A DNA stretch of 64,000 nt from DT-110 sp964342305 (GCA_964342305.1 CAYFGK010000008.1:1-64000), one strand, 5' to 3'. Numbered from the stretch's first letter, positions 1-9,817 are shown. The notes: generated by a model not told the origin, from the letters alone. Made by a program: numbers and translations.

Positions 1-162
1 GGCATGATCCTGGTCGATCCGGAGGATCGACCGCCATTGGATGTCGATCCTCCTGCGACCGCTGAAGCTTTAGCGCAGGCAGGGCCGGATCGACTTTTCA
101 TGGCCCCACAATTATTGATTCTTGATCCGCCGCACCGAACTCCTCTTCGTTTCGTCGGGTGA
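1..162 (+). CDS. possible 3' end of an upstream gene (partial, weak)
   Basis: Frame 1 is open from the first base to a TGA at 160-162, giving 53 proline- and aspartate-rich residues with no recognisable domain. It could be the tail of a gene starting outside the window. The stretch also contains a hairpin at 12-32, so it may equally be repeat-type intergenic DNA that happens to be open. There is too little sequence to decide. Confidence 0.2.
   Translation, partial: GMILVDPEDRPPLDVDPPATAEALAQAGPDRLFMAPQLLILDPPHRTPLRFVG
12..32. repeat. short hairpin at the window edge
   Basis: A 9-bp perfect inverted repeat (GGTCGATCC and GGATCGACC) is separated by three bases. No poly-T follows, so it does not look like an intrinsic terminator. 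Confidence 0.35.
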
Positions 163-209
163 ATAAAGGTCCCAAATATGCCTGCAACCCCGTACGTAAC
201 CGCTTCAAA

Positions 210-1466
210 TCAGGATTTGGCACCTTTTTTCGGATCTTTTTTGCCGGAAGGCTGATCCAGATCAGCGAGGAATTGCCGGGGAGTAACGCCCATCTTCTTT
301 TTGAAGGCGCGGTTGAAGGTCGTCTTAGAATTAAATCCGCAATCCAGCGCGAGACTTAGCAGGGTAAATTCGCGATGTTCGCCAGCTTTCATTCGCCGGA
401 CCATCGCATCCACCCGATAGCTGTTGATCAGGTCATTGAAGTTCATATCCATTCCCTGATTGATGGCGGCGCTTATCGATTTGGGGGGCAAATGTAAGTG
501 CCCGGCCAGATCGGACACCGTAAGTAAGGGCTCCCGGTACAACGGCTGTTGATCCAGTAATTGCCGGATAGACTGGCAGATCTGTTCTACTTCCGTGTCG
601 GGTGATGGGTTTTTCGTGGGCTGTGGTGATTCCAGGTCAGGCTTCCACGGCCGGAGCGTTGGTTGGGGAATGGCCGTCAGGGCCGTACTCCGGTCCAGGT
701 GACGATATCCCAGGAAGGCGATAAAATAGGTAAGCAGACCAAAGGCAAAGTAGTACCAGAATTTGATGCCGAAATCACCAAATTGAGGAAATAGCACCAG
801 AAATACCGTCCGCAGAAAAATGATGAGCAGCAGGGCCCATAGAAACTGCCGAATCCAGGAAAAGGTCAGCACATCGGCAAAGCTCACCTCGTTGACCAGG
901 GAGCGACGATACCGGGCATAGTACCACAAACTCCAGCCACAATACCCGCTGATGGAAAGCAAACCCAGTGTTTGGTACCAAAGCTTGAGATCCTTATCGA
1001 TACCATCGGCGTAAAAGTAGAACTCATCCAGCACCCAAACATCAGCTACAAAGACCACTACACTATACACCAGATACAAGGCCGCCGGCAGAAAATGCCA
1101 TCCTGTTTTTGGCGAAAGCCTGACCTCCGGTTGCAGCACCTTACGGACGTATACAAACAGTACCGGCCCCATTAGCAACAGCTGTTGGAAGGGGATAAAG
1201 AACAAGACTTCCCGGTAGCCATCGCGGGCGTACCAATTGGAATGGCCCAGCATCCAGGGCACCAGGTTCAGGCTGCAGAGTAAAACGAAGAGGCTGAGCC
1301 ACTTTCCCGCACGGTTGGATTCCCGGCCGCTACGATAGGCAAGTAGTAGCGCGTACAGTAAGCCCGTCAGGAAAAAATACAACAGGAATCCGCTCTGGTA
1401 ATTAAAGGAGAAAAAGGGTCGCACGGGGAAAGAATTCGTTTTTGAGGTTGAGATTCCCGCCTTCAC
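210..1466 (-). CDS. AraC-family regulator with N-terminal membrane domain
   Basis: A transcription factor anchored in the inner membrane. The first ~240 residues form about seven hydrophobic segments. The last ~95 residues are an AraC-type double helix-turn-helix (second helix region around LALDCGFNSKTTFNRAFKK, then GVTPRQF). This architecture is common in Bacteroidota and is thought to link an envelope signal directly to transcription; the ligand cannot be read from the sequence. The longest reading frame starts at a GTG that lies inside a GGTTGAGG-type intergenic repeat, so the true start may be downstream, for example the GTG at 1424 just before the first membrane segment. The C-terminus is complete. 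It is transcribed alone, and the next minus-strand gene lies upstream beyond a repeat-rich spacer. Confidence 0.85.
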   Translation of the reverse strand: MKAGISTSKTNSFPVRPFFSFNYQSGFLLYFFLTGLLYALLLAYRSGRESNRAGKWLSLFVLLCSLNLVPWMLGHSNWYARDGYREVLFFIPFQQLLLMGPVLFVYVRKVLQPEVRLSPKTGWHFLPAALYLVYSVVVFVADVWVLDEFYFYADGIDKDLKLWYQTLGLLSISGYCGWSLWYYARYRRSLVNEVSFADVLTFSWIRQFLWALLLIIFLRTVFLVLFPQFGDFGIKFWYYFAFGLLTYFIAFLGYRHLDRSTALTAIPQPTLRPWKPDLESPQPTKNPSPDTEVEQICQSIRQLLDQQPLYREPLLTVSDLAGHLHLPPKSISAAINQGMDMNFNDLINSYRVDAMVRRMKAGEHREFTLLSLALDCGFNSKTTFNRAFKKKMGVTPRQFLADLDQPSGKKDPKKGAKS

Positions 1467-1512
1467 TGCGTTTCGGCGGGCAGGGAAGGTTGAGGTTGAG
1501 GTTGAGGTTAAG
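1444..1512 (+). repeat. GGTTGAGG-type interspersed repeat, copy 1
   Basis: Tandem GGTTGA units flank a core containing CCGCCTTCACTGCGTTTCGG. The same combination recurs at 37101-37175 and 49062-49184, and a short inverted fragment is at 42249-42268. The copy overlaps the predicted start of the AraC-type gene. Confidence 0.7.
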
Positions 1513-1538
1513 ATAAAGGTTTAGGCCTTACCTAAGTC

Positions 1539-1587
1539 CTGAACCCTGGACCTTGAACCATGTACCTTGGACCTAGGACCGTGGACC
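1539..1587 (+). repeat. low-complexity GGACC(TT) repeat, copy 1
   Basis: A run of CTGGACC, TTGGACC and GTGGACC words. The piece ACCCTGGACCTTG..CCAT recurs at 30516-30542 in another spacer, indicating a dispersed short repeat. Confidence 0.5.
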
Positions 1588-1629
1588 TAACTATACCCTC
1601 TGAGTTTCTTTTATGCAAAAACGCCTTCC

Positions 1630-2490
1630 CTATTCCGGTAGTCCATCTAAGAAAGAACGCAGGATCTCATTAAAACGCTCCGTATTCTCCAGGTTTGGCA
1701 GATGAGCGGCATTGGGAATTTCGGCATACTGCGCCTCGGGCAAGGCCTGATGGATCATGGCTACATTCTGGATCATGGCCGAATGATCGTACTCCCCGAA
1801 GATCAGCAGAGTCGGAAACTCATCGATCCGCGTCATCCATTTCAGAGGCTCTGGTTCCAGGAACTCTGGTAATTCATAGAACCCTTCCCGCTCCGTAAAA
1901 GCATAGTGTTGATTTGCTTTGTAATTACGCCATTTGCGAGGCAGTTTTACTTTATCCAGCGGCATACCATCCGGCCAGAAAATATCCAGGTAATAGGAAC
2001 TGAGATACGTCACATTCTTTTCCGCCAGAGCAGTTTGGTATCCGTCCCACGCCATGGAATAGTTCGGATTGACCGGCTCAAAATCGATCAGGCGGGGGCT
2101 GACCAGGATCAGGGATTTAACCAGGCTGGGATTTGCCAGGGCATAATCGAGGGCGATAGCCGCCCCTTCGGAGCTACCAACAATTATGGCGTCAGATATG
2201 CTGGCTTCCGCCAAAACGGAACGCATCTGGTCCACCGCCGGCAGATTGGGGGTCCATTCGGGCGATTCCCCATAGCCCATGCGGTCGTAGGTCAGGACCC
2301 GGAAATCCTCCTTCAGCAGGTCGACCTGCGGTTCCCACATACGTTGGTCCATCACCTCGGCGTGGACAAAGACGATGTCCGGCCCTTCGCCCGCAACGGA
2401 AAAGGCCGGGGTATACGAACTCCTTTCCCGGGAGACATTGCTGCAACTTACCAACAAAAGGCCGAGCAATAGGGCGGTTACTGATCGCAT
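1630..2490 (-). CDS. alpha/beta hydrolase lipoprotein
   Basis: A predicted 286-aa hydrolase exported as a lipoprotein: the chosen ATG at 2490 gives a short hydrophobic signal ending in LLVSC. An upstream in-frame extension to 2580 has no signal-like character and was rejected. The alpha/beta fold is shown by the nucleophile elbow GSSEGA, the preceding YDRMGYGES segment that supplies oxyanion-hole geometry, an acidic residue in FGEYDHS and a late His in NAAHLPN. Substrate is unknown; homologues range over esterases, lactonases and haloperoxidase-like enzymes. The gene stands alone, divergent from the large secreted protein at 2632. Confidence 0.85.
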   Translation of the reverse strand: MRSVTALLLGLLLVSCSNVSRERSSYTPAFSVAGEGPDIVFVHAEVMDQRMWEPQVDLLKEDFRVLTYDRMGYGESPEWTPNLPAVDQMRSVLAEASISDAIIVGSSEGAAIALDYALANPSLVKSLILVSPRLIDFEPVNPNYSMAWDGYQTALAEKNVTYLSSYYLDIFWPDGMPLDKVKLPRKWRNYKANQHYAFTEREGFYELPEFLEPEPLKWMTRIDEFPTLLIFGEYDHSAMIQNVAMIHQALPEAQYAEIPNAAHLPNLENTERFNEILRSFLDGLPE

Positions 2491-2631
2491 GGGTTTTGAT
2501 TGGAAGATACAACCTTTGCACGACAGCAAATACAGCCCTGTCCACCCTTTGTCCACTCCGTTTTCTTGCCGGTACCCCACAATTGGCGCAGTTTGGAGGC
2601 ATTGACCAAATAGTTTAAAAACCCATTGACC

Positions 2632-5600
2632 ATGCGCGTACGTTTTAACCGGTTTCTGATCCTCTTTTTCTTTTTAGCAATAGCTCAGACATGCTTTTCA
2701 CAAACTACCTGGAAGTGGTACTGGCGCAACAACGGTTCCGATTATAAGGTAACCGGCGATTTCGATATCGATTCGGGATGTGATTGTACCGATAGCTACG
2801 GATTTTCCATTTACCTGGATGATTACCTGCCCGGCAGCCGCAAGGTGAATTCGTCCAGGTCGAGTGGTGATTATTCGGTAATACTAGGTCCCAACGCTTC
2901 CCACCGTTTTTTAGCGATTATGAAGGTGGAGGGGAAAAACGATTTTTCCATTTTTGACTGCTTTAGTTCCTGCGAAAGTAGTGGCAACGATAACGACATT
3001 GTCACCACCCGGCCCATCAAGCGGCCCATTGGTGGTTCAGTTGTTAATGAAGGATCATCGATCTTCGTTTCCTGGAGGAAGGGCAGTGACATCCCCAATA
3101 AAGACCTGAAGTACCGCATTGCCCGGGACGAGCCCGATAATATCATCGCTACCGTCACTGGCCTGGATGCAAGTTACCGGGACGAGGCGGCCGGCCCCGG
3201 CGCACATACCTACTACATTTTCACCCGCACCGATAAATGGGGAGGCCACACCTCTGCACCCCTGACCATCTATGGCGGATACTCAGAGCCGCCATTCTTT
3301 ACCGCGACCAGTACTTTCCCGGAAAAGGTGACGTTGAACTGGGAAGATCTTACCAAGAAAACCTCCGAATTCCGGATCCTGCGCGACGGGGAAGAAATTG
3401 ACGCCCGCACCGAAATCGATGGTTCGGACACCACCTTTACCGACCGGGAGGCCAGTCTCATCCCGGGGTATCAGTACAGCTATACCATTAACTGGTCGGA
3501 CGGAGTAAAAGACTATGCAGTGCCGGCCACGGGCGGAATATTACCTAACGGACGCATCAAGGGAAAGGTGCTGACTCCCGGTTCCCGACTGCCCGTAGAA
3601 AACGTGGAAGTATGCGCCGAACTGGAAACGGATATTGATCAAGATGTCGCAGGAACTACCTATTGCGACACTACCGACGCGAACGGGCAGTACGAGATCC
3701 GCCAGATCTACTACAACCGGGAGGCGACCTTCCGGGTGACCCCACGCAAGACGAATCATGGTTTTGATCCCGCCTTTTATACCGACCGACTACTAGAGCT
3801 CTCGCGGCCGGATATTGCCAATCTCGATTTTCAGGATACGACCTCCTTTACGGTGAGCGGTTACGTATCTCAAGAACTGAACGGTATTCCCTGTGGTATC
3901 GGCGGCGTAGAAATATGGGTGAATGACATTTTCAAAGGCGTAACTACCGATGAGAATGGCTATTACGAGTTCCTGGCGGAGGAGACGGGGACCTATACGG
4001 TGGAGCCCCGATTCCGGGATCATAGTTTTTCACCCGGGCAACGGGAGGTATTTATTGATTCCAGGACCAACGGGGTGGATTTCAACGATGTTCAGACTCG
4101 TACCTTATCCGGAAAAGTGCTGGCCACCTGCGACATTTACATTGGTGAAGCCGAGGTGCGGGTGTTGAGCGTGGGCGGCGGAGGCTGCATCGACACCCTG
4201 CTCACAACCGATGCGAACGGTGACTATGGCGCCGTATTGCCCGCTCGTGAGTACCAGGTGGAAGTGGTGCAGTTCTCGCCCCGAACAGACCTGAATCTTT
4301 TACCTGATCAGGTCCTCGGGTATTTCACGACCACAGAAACAGACCTGACTGACGAAGACCAGGTGATCGATTTCATTTACCGGGAAACACCCACCGTCAC
4401 CGTTGCGGGCCTGGATCAGCCTGCCTGCTCCGATCTGGCTTTCGCCATTGTGGAACAGGATGAGCGCTATTTAGTAGACATTGAGGTGAATGAAACCTTC
4501 GGAGACGAAAGTTGTCCGGTGGAAGAGGGGTACGTGCTCGTGTACGACGAGGTGGGCGACCGCGCCAATGAGCCCGACAGCATACCCATCGTCAACGGAT
4601 TAGCGGTGTACGAACTGCGTCCGGGAATGCCCAACCTGGTAGCGCCCCACCAAAAAGTATTCGAAGTACTGGCTGTGGTTGATGCGGAAGAAGTCTCCTG
4701 GTCGGAACCCATGATCGTCACGGGTGTGCGGCCACGCGAACAAACCTTCACTACCGTATCGCCGGAAGTGCCCTTCCAGATCCTGCACGATCCTCCGGGT
4801 GATGCCAGTTACTCTTATTTTGCACGCAACAGTACGAGTACAATGGCCATGCGCCTCTATGGACAGGCGGAAGGCAGCATTACCACCCAATCGCAAATTA
4901 AGGTGGGATCGGCCGTTAGCCAGACCATCTTCCCCGGCACCTCGATCAATGCCGAGGTCTGGGGTACCGTTGGGGCTTCCTTTAGCGTAGGGGCAACGGT
5001 TGCACAGAGTCAGGAGTGGATTATGTCGATGACCAATAGCGAACAGTTCACCACCTCGAATAGCGAGCAGATTACCGGAGAGGAAGGCGATGTATTCATC
5101 GGTGCTGCCCTGAACCTTATTTACGCGCAGGCCGATGTGTTGACCTACGATCCGGCAACTTGCAGTATTGAGCAGGATATTGACCTGATCATGGGCAACG
5201 ACGGCTTTTCGACCACCTTTATGTATACCGAGCAGCACGTACGTGATATCCTGATCCCTCAACTGACCGGTATACGTGACATTTACGAGCAAAACGGTTC
5301 GGACTCGGCCCGGATCTACGATAACCAGATCGCCGTGTGGAAACAGGTACTCGACCAGAACCGCGAGAATAAAAGCAAGGCCACTATGGTCGAAAACCGG
5401 TCGTTCAGCGCGGGGGCTACGTATTCCTCTTCATTGACGAGTGCCACCGAAGGTGTCCTATCGATGGATGTACAATTATTTATGGAGAGCAGCATTGTCC
5501 TCGGTGCTGGTTACGAAGTCGCTGGTTCGGGTGTACAAGGATCGGTAGCTACGAACATTCGCATGGAGGTAGGGAAATCGACTACGCAATCTCAACTGGA

Positions 5601-7461
5601 GGAACGCACCACGGGCTTCGAGTTGAAGGATGATGATCCGGGCGACTTCTTTAGCGTGGATGTCAAAAAAGATCCGGTTTACGGTACGCCGGTCTTCCAG
5701 CTGGTTAGTGGCCGCAGCAGTTGTCCCTGGGAGCCGGGCACCCAACCCCGGGAAACGCCACAATTGCAGGCCGACCGCTATACCCAGCGCGGCATTCCCG
5801 CCGGGGAGCCCGGCGTATTCGAACTCAGCCTGGCCAACATCAGTCAGAGCGATGAGGCGCGCACTTATTCCCTTCGCTTCTTGCAGGAGTCGAATCCCGA
5901 CGGGGCGGTGGTGACCATTGGCGGGAGTCAGGCACAAAGTGCCATCCCCTACCAGATCGGCCCGGGTCAGGCGCGGCAGGCGACGGTTACGGTTAGTGAG
6001 GGCCCCCGCGCTTCGAGCTACGACGGCTTACAGTTCGTATTGGGTTCCGGTTGCGGCGACGATCAGTTATCTGATACCGTGGCCCTGAATGTGGGTTTTC
6101 AAAGTGCCTTTCCCGACCTGATCGTAAACCAGCCCTACGACCAATGGTTGGTGAACACCGGCAGTAATAACGAATTGGAAGTAAGCTTTACCGGGCTTGA
6201 CCGGGAGCAACTGAACAAAGTGCAACTCCTCTACTCTCCCAAAGATCGCTACACCTGGAGCTTGGGTCAGGAGTGGCAGGTCAGTGACTTACCGGAAAAC
6301 AACGAAACCGTCACCACCCGCTGGGATGTTAGCAGCCTACCCGAGGGAGCCTATGACCTGCGGCTGCGGACCGACTACGGCGAGGTCGATGTCTATTCCG
6401 AAACGATCACCGGCCTGATTGACCGAACGCCCCCGCGTACTTTCGGCCGGCCCGCTCCGGCCGATGGGCTGCTCAGTACGGGCGACCTGATCTCCATTAG
6501 CTTCAATGAACCCATCCAATGTTTTACCCTCAGCCAGGAAAGTGTATCTCTGCGGAATACCAATACGGGAGAGACCATTCCAATGGAGATAGGCTGTGCG
6601 GACAATAAAATTATTCTGCAACCCCTGTGGCAGCGTTCGGCCCAGGTGGGAGAAACCTTTGCAGTGACGCTATTTAGCGTAAGCGACCGCAACCAAAACA
6701 CCAATAGCGAGCCGGTGAGCTGGACATTTTCTGTGGAGAATCCGGATGGCACCCCGGTACTGGACACCGATCTCGACGGCATTCCCGATGCCGAAGACAA
6801 CTGCCGTCTGGCCGCTAACCCCGAGCAAAGGGATATCGATGGCGATGGTATCGGAGATATTTGCGACATGGATATTGATGGAGACGGAGTACCTAATGAT
6901 GTGGATAATTGCCCCTTCGTGGCGAATCCCGATCAGACCGACAGCGACCAGAACGGTACGGGGGATACCTGTGAACCGGAGGCTGATGGCGACGGCGACG
7001 GAGTCAGCAATGCCGTTGATAACTGCCGCCTCACTGCCAATCCCGACCAGGCTGACCAGGACCAGGACGGCATCGGTGATGTCTGCGATAACGACATCGA
7101 CGGGGATGGTATCCGCAACGACCTGGACAACTGCCCCGACGTAGCCAATCCCGACCAGAGTGCCGTATGTGATGACATCGTGAGCACCTACGATCTTGCT
7201 TTAGGGCTACAGGACATCCAGATCCAACCCAATCCGGCCCGGGACGAGGCCTGGCTGGAGCTGACCCTACGGGAAGCCGGCGAATGGTCGGTGGCCATCA
7301 TTGGTCTGGATGGAAAAATACACGCCAGACTGCCAGCCGTAAGCTGGTCGGCCGGCACCCAACGCGTTGCCCTGCCCCTGAGCGGCATACAATCGGGTAT
7401 GTACTTCGTACAGATGACATCATCCCGGGGAGTAGCCTCCCGTAAGCTCATTGTACGCTAG
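2632..7461 (+). CDS. giant T9SS-secreted multidomain protein
   Basis: About 1609 aa, exported by Sec (hydrophobic signal ending near CFSQ) and then by the type IX system. Order: signal peptide 1-24; two fibronectin-III-like modules (~125-305); three carboxypeptidase-regulatory-like beta modules (~307-580), each with a GxVxx...TDxNGxYxF/A pattern; a long Ser/Thr/Gly-rich beta region (~740-1060); an Ig-like Big_5 type module (~1265-1375); a run of thrombospondin type 3 calcium-binding repeats (DxDxDGIxDxxDNC, ~1378-1515); and an ~85-residue Por secretion tail ending in VASRKLIVR. The ATG at 2632 is preferred over the in-frame TTG at 2626. Its role is unknown; a cell-surface adhesin or matrix protein is the likeliest reading. 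The middle part did not match any family I recognise. Confidence 0.9.
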   Translation: MRVRFNRFLILFFFLAIAQTCFSQTTWKWYWRNNGSDYKVTGDFDIDSGCDCTDSYGFSIYLDDYLPGSRKVNSSRSSGDYSVILGPNASHRFLAIMKVEGKNDFSIFDCFSSCESSGNDNDIVTTRPIKRPIGGSVVNEGSSIFVSWRKGSDIPNKDLKYRIARDEPDNIIATVTGLDASYRDEAAGPGAHTYYIFTRTDKWGGHTSAPLTIYGGYSEPPFFTATSTFPEKVTLNWEDLTKKTSEFRILRDGEEIDARTEIDGSDTTFTDREASLIPGYQYSYTINWSDGVKDYAVPATGGILPNGRIKGKVLTPGSRLPVENVEVCAELETDIDQDVAGTTYCDTTDANGQYEIRQIYYNREATFRVTPRKTNHGFDPAFYTDRLLELSRPDIANLDFQDTTSFTVSGYVSQELNGIPCGIGGVEIWVNDIFKGVTTDENGYYEFLAEETGTYTVEPRFRDHSFSPGQREVFIDSRTNGVDFNDVQTRTLSGKVLATCDIYIGEAEVRVLSVGGGGCIDTLLTTDANGDYGAVLPAREYQVEVVQFSPRTDLNLLPDQVLGYFTTTETDLTDEDQVIDFIYRETPTVTVAGLDQPACSDLAFAIVEQDERYLVDIEVNETFGDESCPVEEGYVLVYDEVGDRANEPDSIPIVNGLAVYELRPGMPNLVAPHQKVFEVLAVVDAEEVSWSEPMIVTGVRPREQTFTTVSPEVPFQILHDPPGDASYSYFARNSTSTMAMRLYGQAEGSITTQSQIKVGSAVSQTIFPGTSINAEVWGTVGASFSVGATVAQSQEWIMSMTNSEQFTTSNSEQITGEEGDVFIGAALNLIYAQADVLTYDPATCSIEQDIDLIMGNDGFSTTFMYTEQHVRDILIPQLTGIRDIYEQNGSDSARIYDNQIAVWKQVLDQNRENKSKATMVENRSFSAGATYSSSLTSATEGVLSMDVQLFMESSIVLGAGYEVAGSGVQGSVATNIRMEVGKSTTQSQLEERTTGFELKDDDPGDFFSVDVKKDPVYGTPVFQLVSGRSSCPWEPGTQPRETPQLQADRYTQRGIPAGEPGVFELSLANISQSDEARTYSLRFLQESNPDGAVVTIGGSQAQSAIPYQIGPGQARQATVTVSEGPRASSYDGLQFVLGSGCGDDQLSDTVALNVGFQSAFPDLIVNQPYDQWLVNTGSNNELEVSFTGLDREQLNKVQLLYSPKDRYTWSLGQEWQVSDLPENNETVTTRWDVSSLPEGAYDLRLRTDYGEVDVYSETITGLIDRTPPRTFGRPAPADGLLSTGDLISISFNEPIQCFTLSQESVSLRNTNTGETIPMEIGCADNKIILQPLWQRSAQVGETFAVTLFSVSDRNQNTNSEPVSWTFSVENPDGTPVLDTDLDGIPDAEDNCRLAANPEQRDIDGDGIGDICDMDIDGDGVPNDVDNCPFVANPDQTDSDQNGTGDTCEPEADGDGDGVSNAVDNCRLTANPDQADQDQDGIGDVCDNDIDGDGIRNDLDNCPDVANPDQSAVCDDIVSTYDLALGLQDIQIQPNPARDEAWLELTLREAGEWSVAIIGLDGKIHARLPAVSWSAGTQRVALPLSGIQSGMYFVQMTSSRGVASRKLIVR

Positions 7462-7464
7462 ATC

Positions 7465-7545
7465 ATACTATACCGCTTCCGAAGTGTTTTGGAGTCCCAG
7501 CACGAAGTACTGCGGAGCAAAACCACTTCGGAAGCGGTACAGTGT
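7465..7545. repeat. palindromic element family 1, copy A
   Basis: Begins three bases after the stop of the secreted protein gene. Arms at 7471-7491 and 7518-7539 pair with a single bulge (TACCGCTTCCGAAGTG ... CACTTCGGAAGCGGTA). Bases 7489-7530 are the exact reverse complement of 17305-17346, a 42-base identity with copy B. Related copies lie at 30273-30377 and 34064-34155. Confidence 0.85.
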
Positions 7546-7665
7546 AGAAGATATAGTGGATATGGATTTGAACAAGTCTTACTACCCAATACCCTCTACC
7601 AAATACCCTTGAGGTTGCAACATTCTGTCTTTTAGCAAACGGCTCGACCCCAACCTCAAGGTCCC

Positions 7666-8841
7666 TCAAGGAACCGCCGGCTCCACCATGGGGGTCGCCG
7701 GTTCCTTTTTCTTTTTTCGCGGCTTGAGACCAAAAACCGGATGCAGGAACCGAACAGGCTTGATCAGTCCTTCGTACAGCAGCCAGGAACCACCAAAAGT
7801 ACCGATGGTCAGGATCGCGAATTTTGGCGCCAGCCCCCAATCCAGATTCATCAGAAAATAAGCCAGGATGAGGGTAATGGTCTGGTGCAAAATATAAAAT
7901 GGATATACGGCCCGATTCGCATAGGTAATCGCCCGACTGGGTTGGTTGAGGTATTTGGCTCCGTAGCCAAACAGTACCAATATCCACGACAACAGGTTGG
8001 TGACTTTCAAGCCGGCTTCGATAAAGTGAACGAATACCCCATCTTCCAGGAACAGCCATATGCCCACCATGGCCAGGAAGCATCCGATGCCCAGGTACAA
8101 AGCCTTTTTGCGTAAGCGCCCCAAAGCCTGCCAAAACACATCGCGGACCGAGATCAGCAGAAAGCCGTACAAAAAAAGTGTAGCACTACTGATGAAATTG
8201 AACCAGTCCCACACGAGGTTGTGGGTAACCGGAAAGAAGGGTTCCAACAGGGATTCGTACAGATAAAGGGGAACCACCAACCAATAGATCCGCAGGGGAC
8301 GATGAGTAAGCCAGGAACGTAAGGTCCGTAGGATGCGCGCACCTGGATGGTTCCGCAAATAAATGAATACAGGTGACAACGCCAGCGAGTAGATCAGCAA
8401 GTAAGGCAAAAACCACAAGTGGTGCCAACTGATATTGCCTTCCGGATATACGCCCTGGGTAAAAGCGATCGAACGCATAAATTCCCAATAGGATCCCTGG
8501 AAAACACCACTCGCTAATCGCTCCAGATAGACCTGGGGTGGTACGATCACCAGCATACCAAAGAGCAGGGGCAACCCTAATCGCGCCAGGCGCTCCCGGC
8601 GGAATTGACCACCCGAGCGAAAAGATAAGGCAAAGGCCGTTCCCATGCCGGAGATCACAAAGAGGATGGGCAGGCGCCATTGATTCACGAAGAGCATGGG
8701 CCAGCGCAGCTCGGGATAGATGATGTTATTTTTGAGGTGAAAGCCCCATGGCACGAAAAACATGCCTACGTGGTAAAAGATGAGCAGGCCAAAGACACCC
8801 ACCCGCAACCAGTCCAGATCGTACCGACGAATCTTTTCCAT
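7666..8841 (-). CDS. acyltransferase 3 family membrane protein
   Basis: A 391-aa integral membrane O-acyltransferase of the acyltransferase 3 (OafA/YrhL) type. It opens with the family's R..DLDWLRV motif followed by a first helix containing the conserved FYHVGMFF histidine, and then about nine more hydrophobic segments. Members transfer acyl groups to polysaccharides, lipids or other envelope molecules; the acceptor here is unknown. The C-terminus is a charged proline-rich tail (KKKKEPATPM). The DNA encoding that tail also forms a hairpin with a T-run on the plus strand. ATG start at 8841; no partner gene is close. Confidence 0.88.
   Translation of the reverse strand: MEKIRRYDLDWLRVGVFGLLIFYHVGMFFVPWGFHLKNNIIYPELRWPMLFVNQWRLPILFVISGMGTAFALSFRSGGQFRRERLARLGLPLLFGMLVIVPPQVYLERLASGVFQGSYWEFMRSIAFTQGVYPEGNISWHHLWFLPYLLIYSLALSPVFIYLRNHPGARILRTLRSWLTHRPLRIYWLVVPLYLYESLLEPFFPVTHNLVWDWFNFISSATLFLYGFLLISVRDVFWQALGRLRKKALYLGIGCFLAMVGIWLFLEDGVFVHFIEAGLKVTNLLSWILVLFGYGAKYLNQPSRAITYANRAVYPFYILHQTITLILAYFLMNLDWGLAPKFAILTIGTFGGSWLLYEGLIKPVRFLHPVFGLKPRKKKKEPATPMVEPAVP
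7668..7717 (+). terminator. plus-strand terminator inside the acyltransferase 3' end
   Basis: AAGGAACCG (7668-7676) pairs with CGGTTCCTT (7699-7707) and is followed by T-rich sequence (TTTTTCTTTTTT). It fits an intrinsic terminator for the secreted protein gene that ends 207 bases upstream, and it overlaps the coding end of the converging acyltransferase. Confidence 0.5.
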
Positions 8842-8962
8842 GTCGTTTTTTACCGAAAGGTAGGGTCAGATCAAATAGCAAGCCAGGGAGCAGGGATGGT
8901 TGACAAGAATCTGTGACGGCCGACAAGCCCTTGTGATTGGCAGCAATTTTCAGGGTTGACTG

Positions 8963-9817
8963 TCAAACCGAAGGCATAGACTTTCGGAAAGCTGGCAGGT
9001 GCTTGCGGGTCACGGGCACGGTGAAGGGCAGGTGAGACACTTCCAATTGGTATCCCTGGGCGTTGCCCGTTGCTTTGATCACCCGATCGAGATTGACGAG
9101 GTAGGCACGGTGGGTCTTCAGCAAGTTGGGAAATGGCTCCAACTGTTGGGAGGCCTCCTGCAGGGTGAGACGGATGATGTCTTTTTGAAGGGCCTCATCT
9201 CGGTACTGATATACCTCCAGATAATTGCCATCGGATTTCATGCAGAGGAGATGATCAGGGTGCAGTGTAAAGGATTCGTTGGCGGCAGCGGTTTCGAGGG
9301 TGATCGAACTACCTGTGTGGTGTTCGTTAGCGGATTGAATAACAGGTGCTTTTCGTTGATTTTCGCGCTCCAACATCCGGGCATTGATCGTGGTGATAAC
9401 AAATAAGATCAGGCTGCCCACCAGAAAGGTGTTTCGGATCTCTTCCAGCAAATATCTCAATGAACTGTTTTCCGGATTGTCGTAGATCACTTCCCGGAGT
9501 CCAAAATTGGCCGTGCCCATTACCAGCACAAAGGAGATCATCAGGATCAACTCTTTTCCGAGAGTCCAGTCGTCTTCGGAAACTATATACTGTACTATTC
9601 CCGTGATCAGCAAATAAACGACGACCACGTTGCCAATTTGCATCAGACAAATGAGCCAAAAGGGGAAAAGATGCTCAGGCCGGTATACATCAAAGGGCTC
9701 GAAAACGAATAGGAAGAAAAAACCGAAAAGCAGTAACAGACCCGCATTCCGCCAACGGGGAATGCCCGAGTGGAAAAAGGGATAAGGGCGGCGATACCAA
9801 ACGGTGTTAGCAGACAT
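8963..9817 (-). CDS. LytTR-type regulator with membrane domain
   Basis: A 284-aa transcription factor with four hydrophobic segments in residues ~25-165 and a LytTR DNA-binding domain at ~180-284 (FTLHPDHLLCMKSDGNYLEV, then LKTHRAYLVNLDRV and a final PVTRKHLPAFRK). It has no receiver domain, so it is not a classical response regulator; the membrane part probably senses the signal itself. This layout is frequent in Bacteroidota. It sits 121 bases upstream of the acyltransferase on the same strand, so co-transcription is possible but not shown. Confidence 0.88.
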   Translation of the reverse strand: MSANTVWYRRPYPFFHSGIPRWRNAGLLLLFGFFFLFVFEPFDVYRPEHLFPFWLICLMQIGNVVVVYLLITGIVQYIVSEDDWTLGKELILMISFVLVMGTANFGLREVIYDNPENSSLRYLLEEIRNTFLVGSLILFVITTINARMLERENQRKAPVIQSANEHHTGSSITLETAAANESFTLHPDHLLCMKSDGNYLEVYQYRDEALQKDIIRLTLQEASQQLEPFPNLLKTHRAYLVNLDRVIKATGNAQGYQLEVSHLPFTVPVTRKHLPAFRKSMPSV

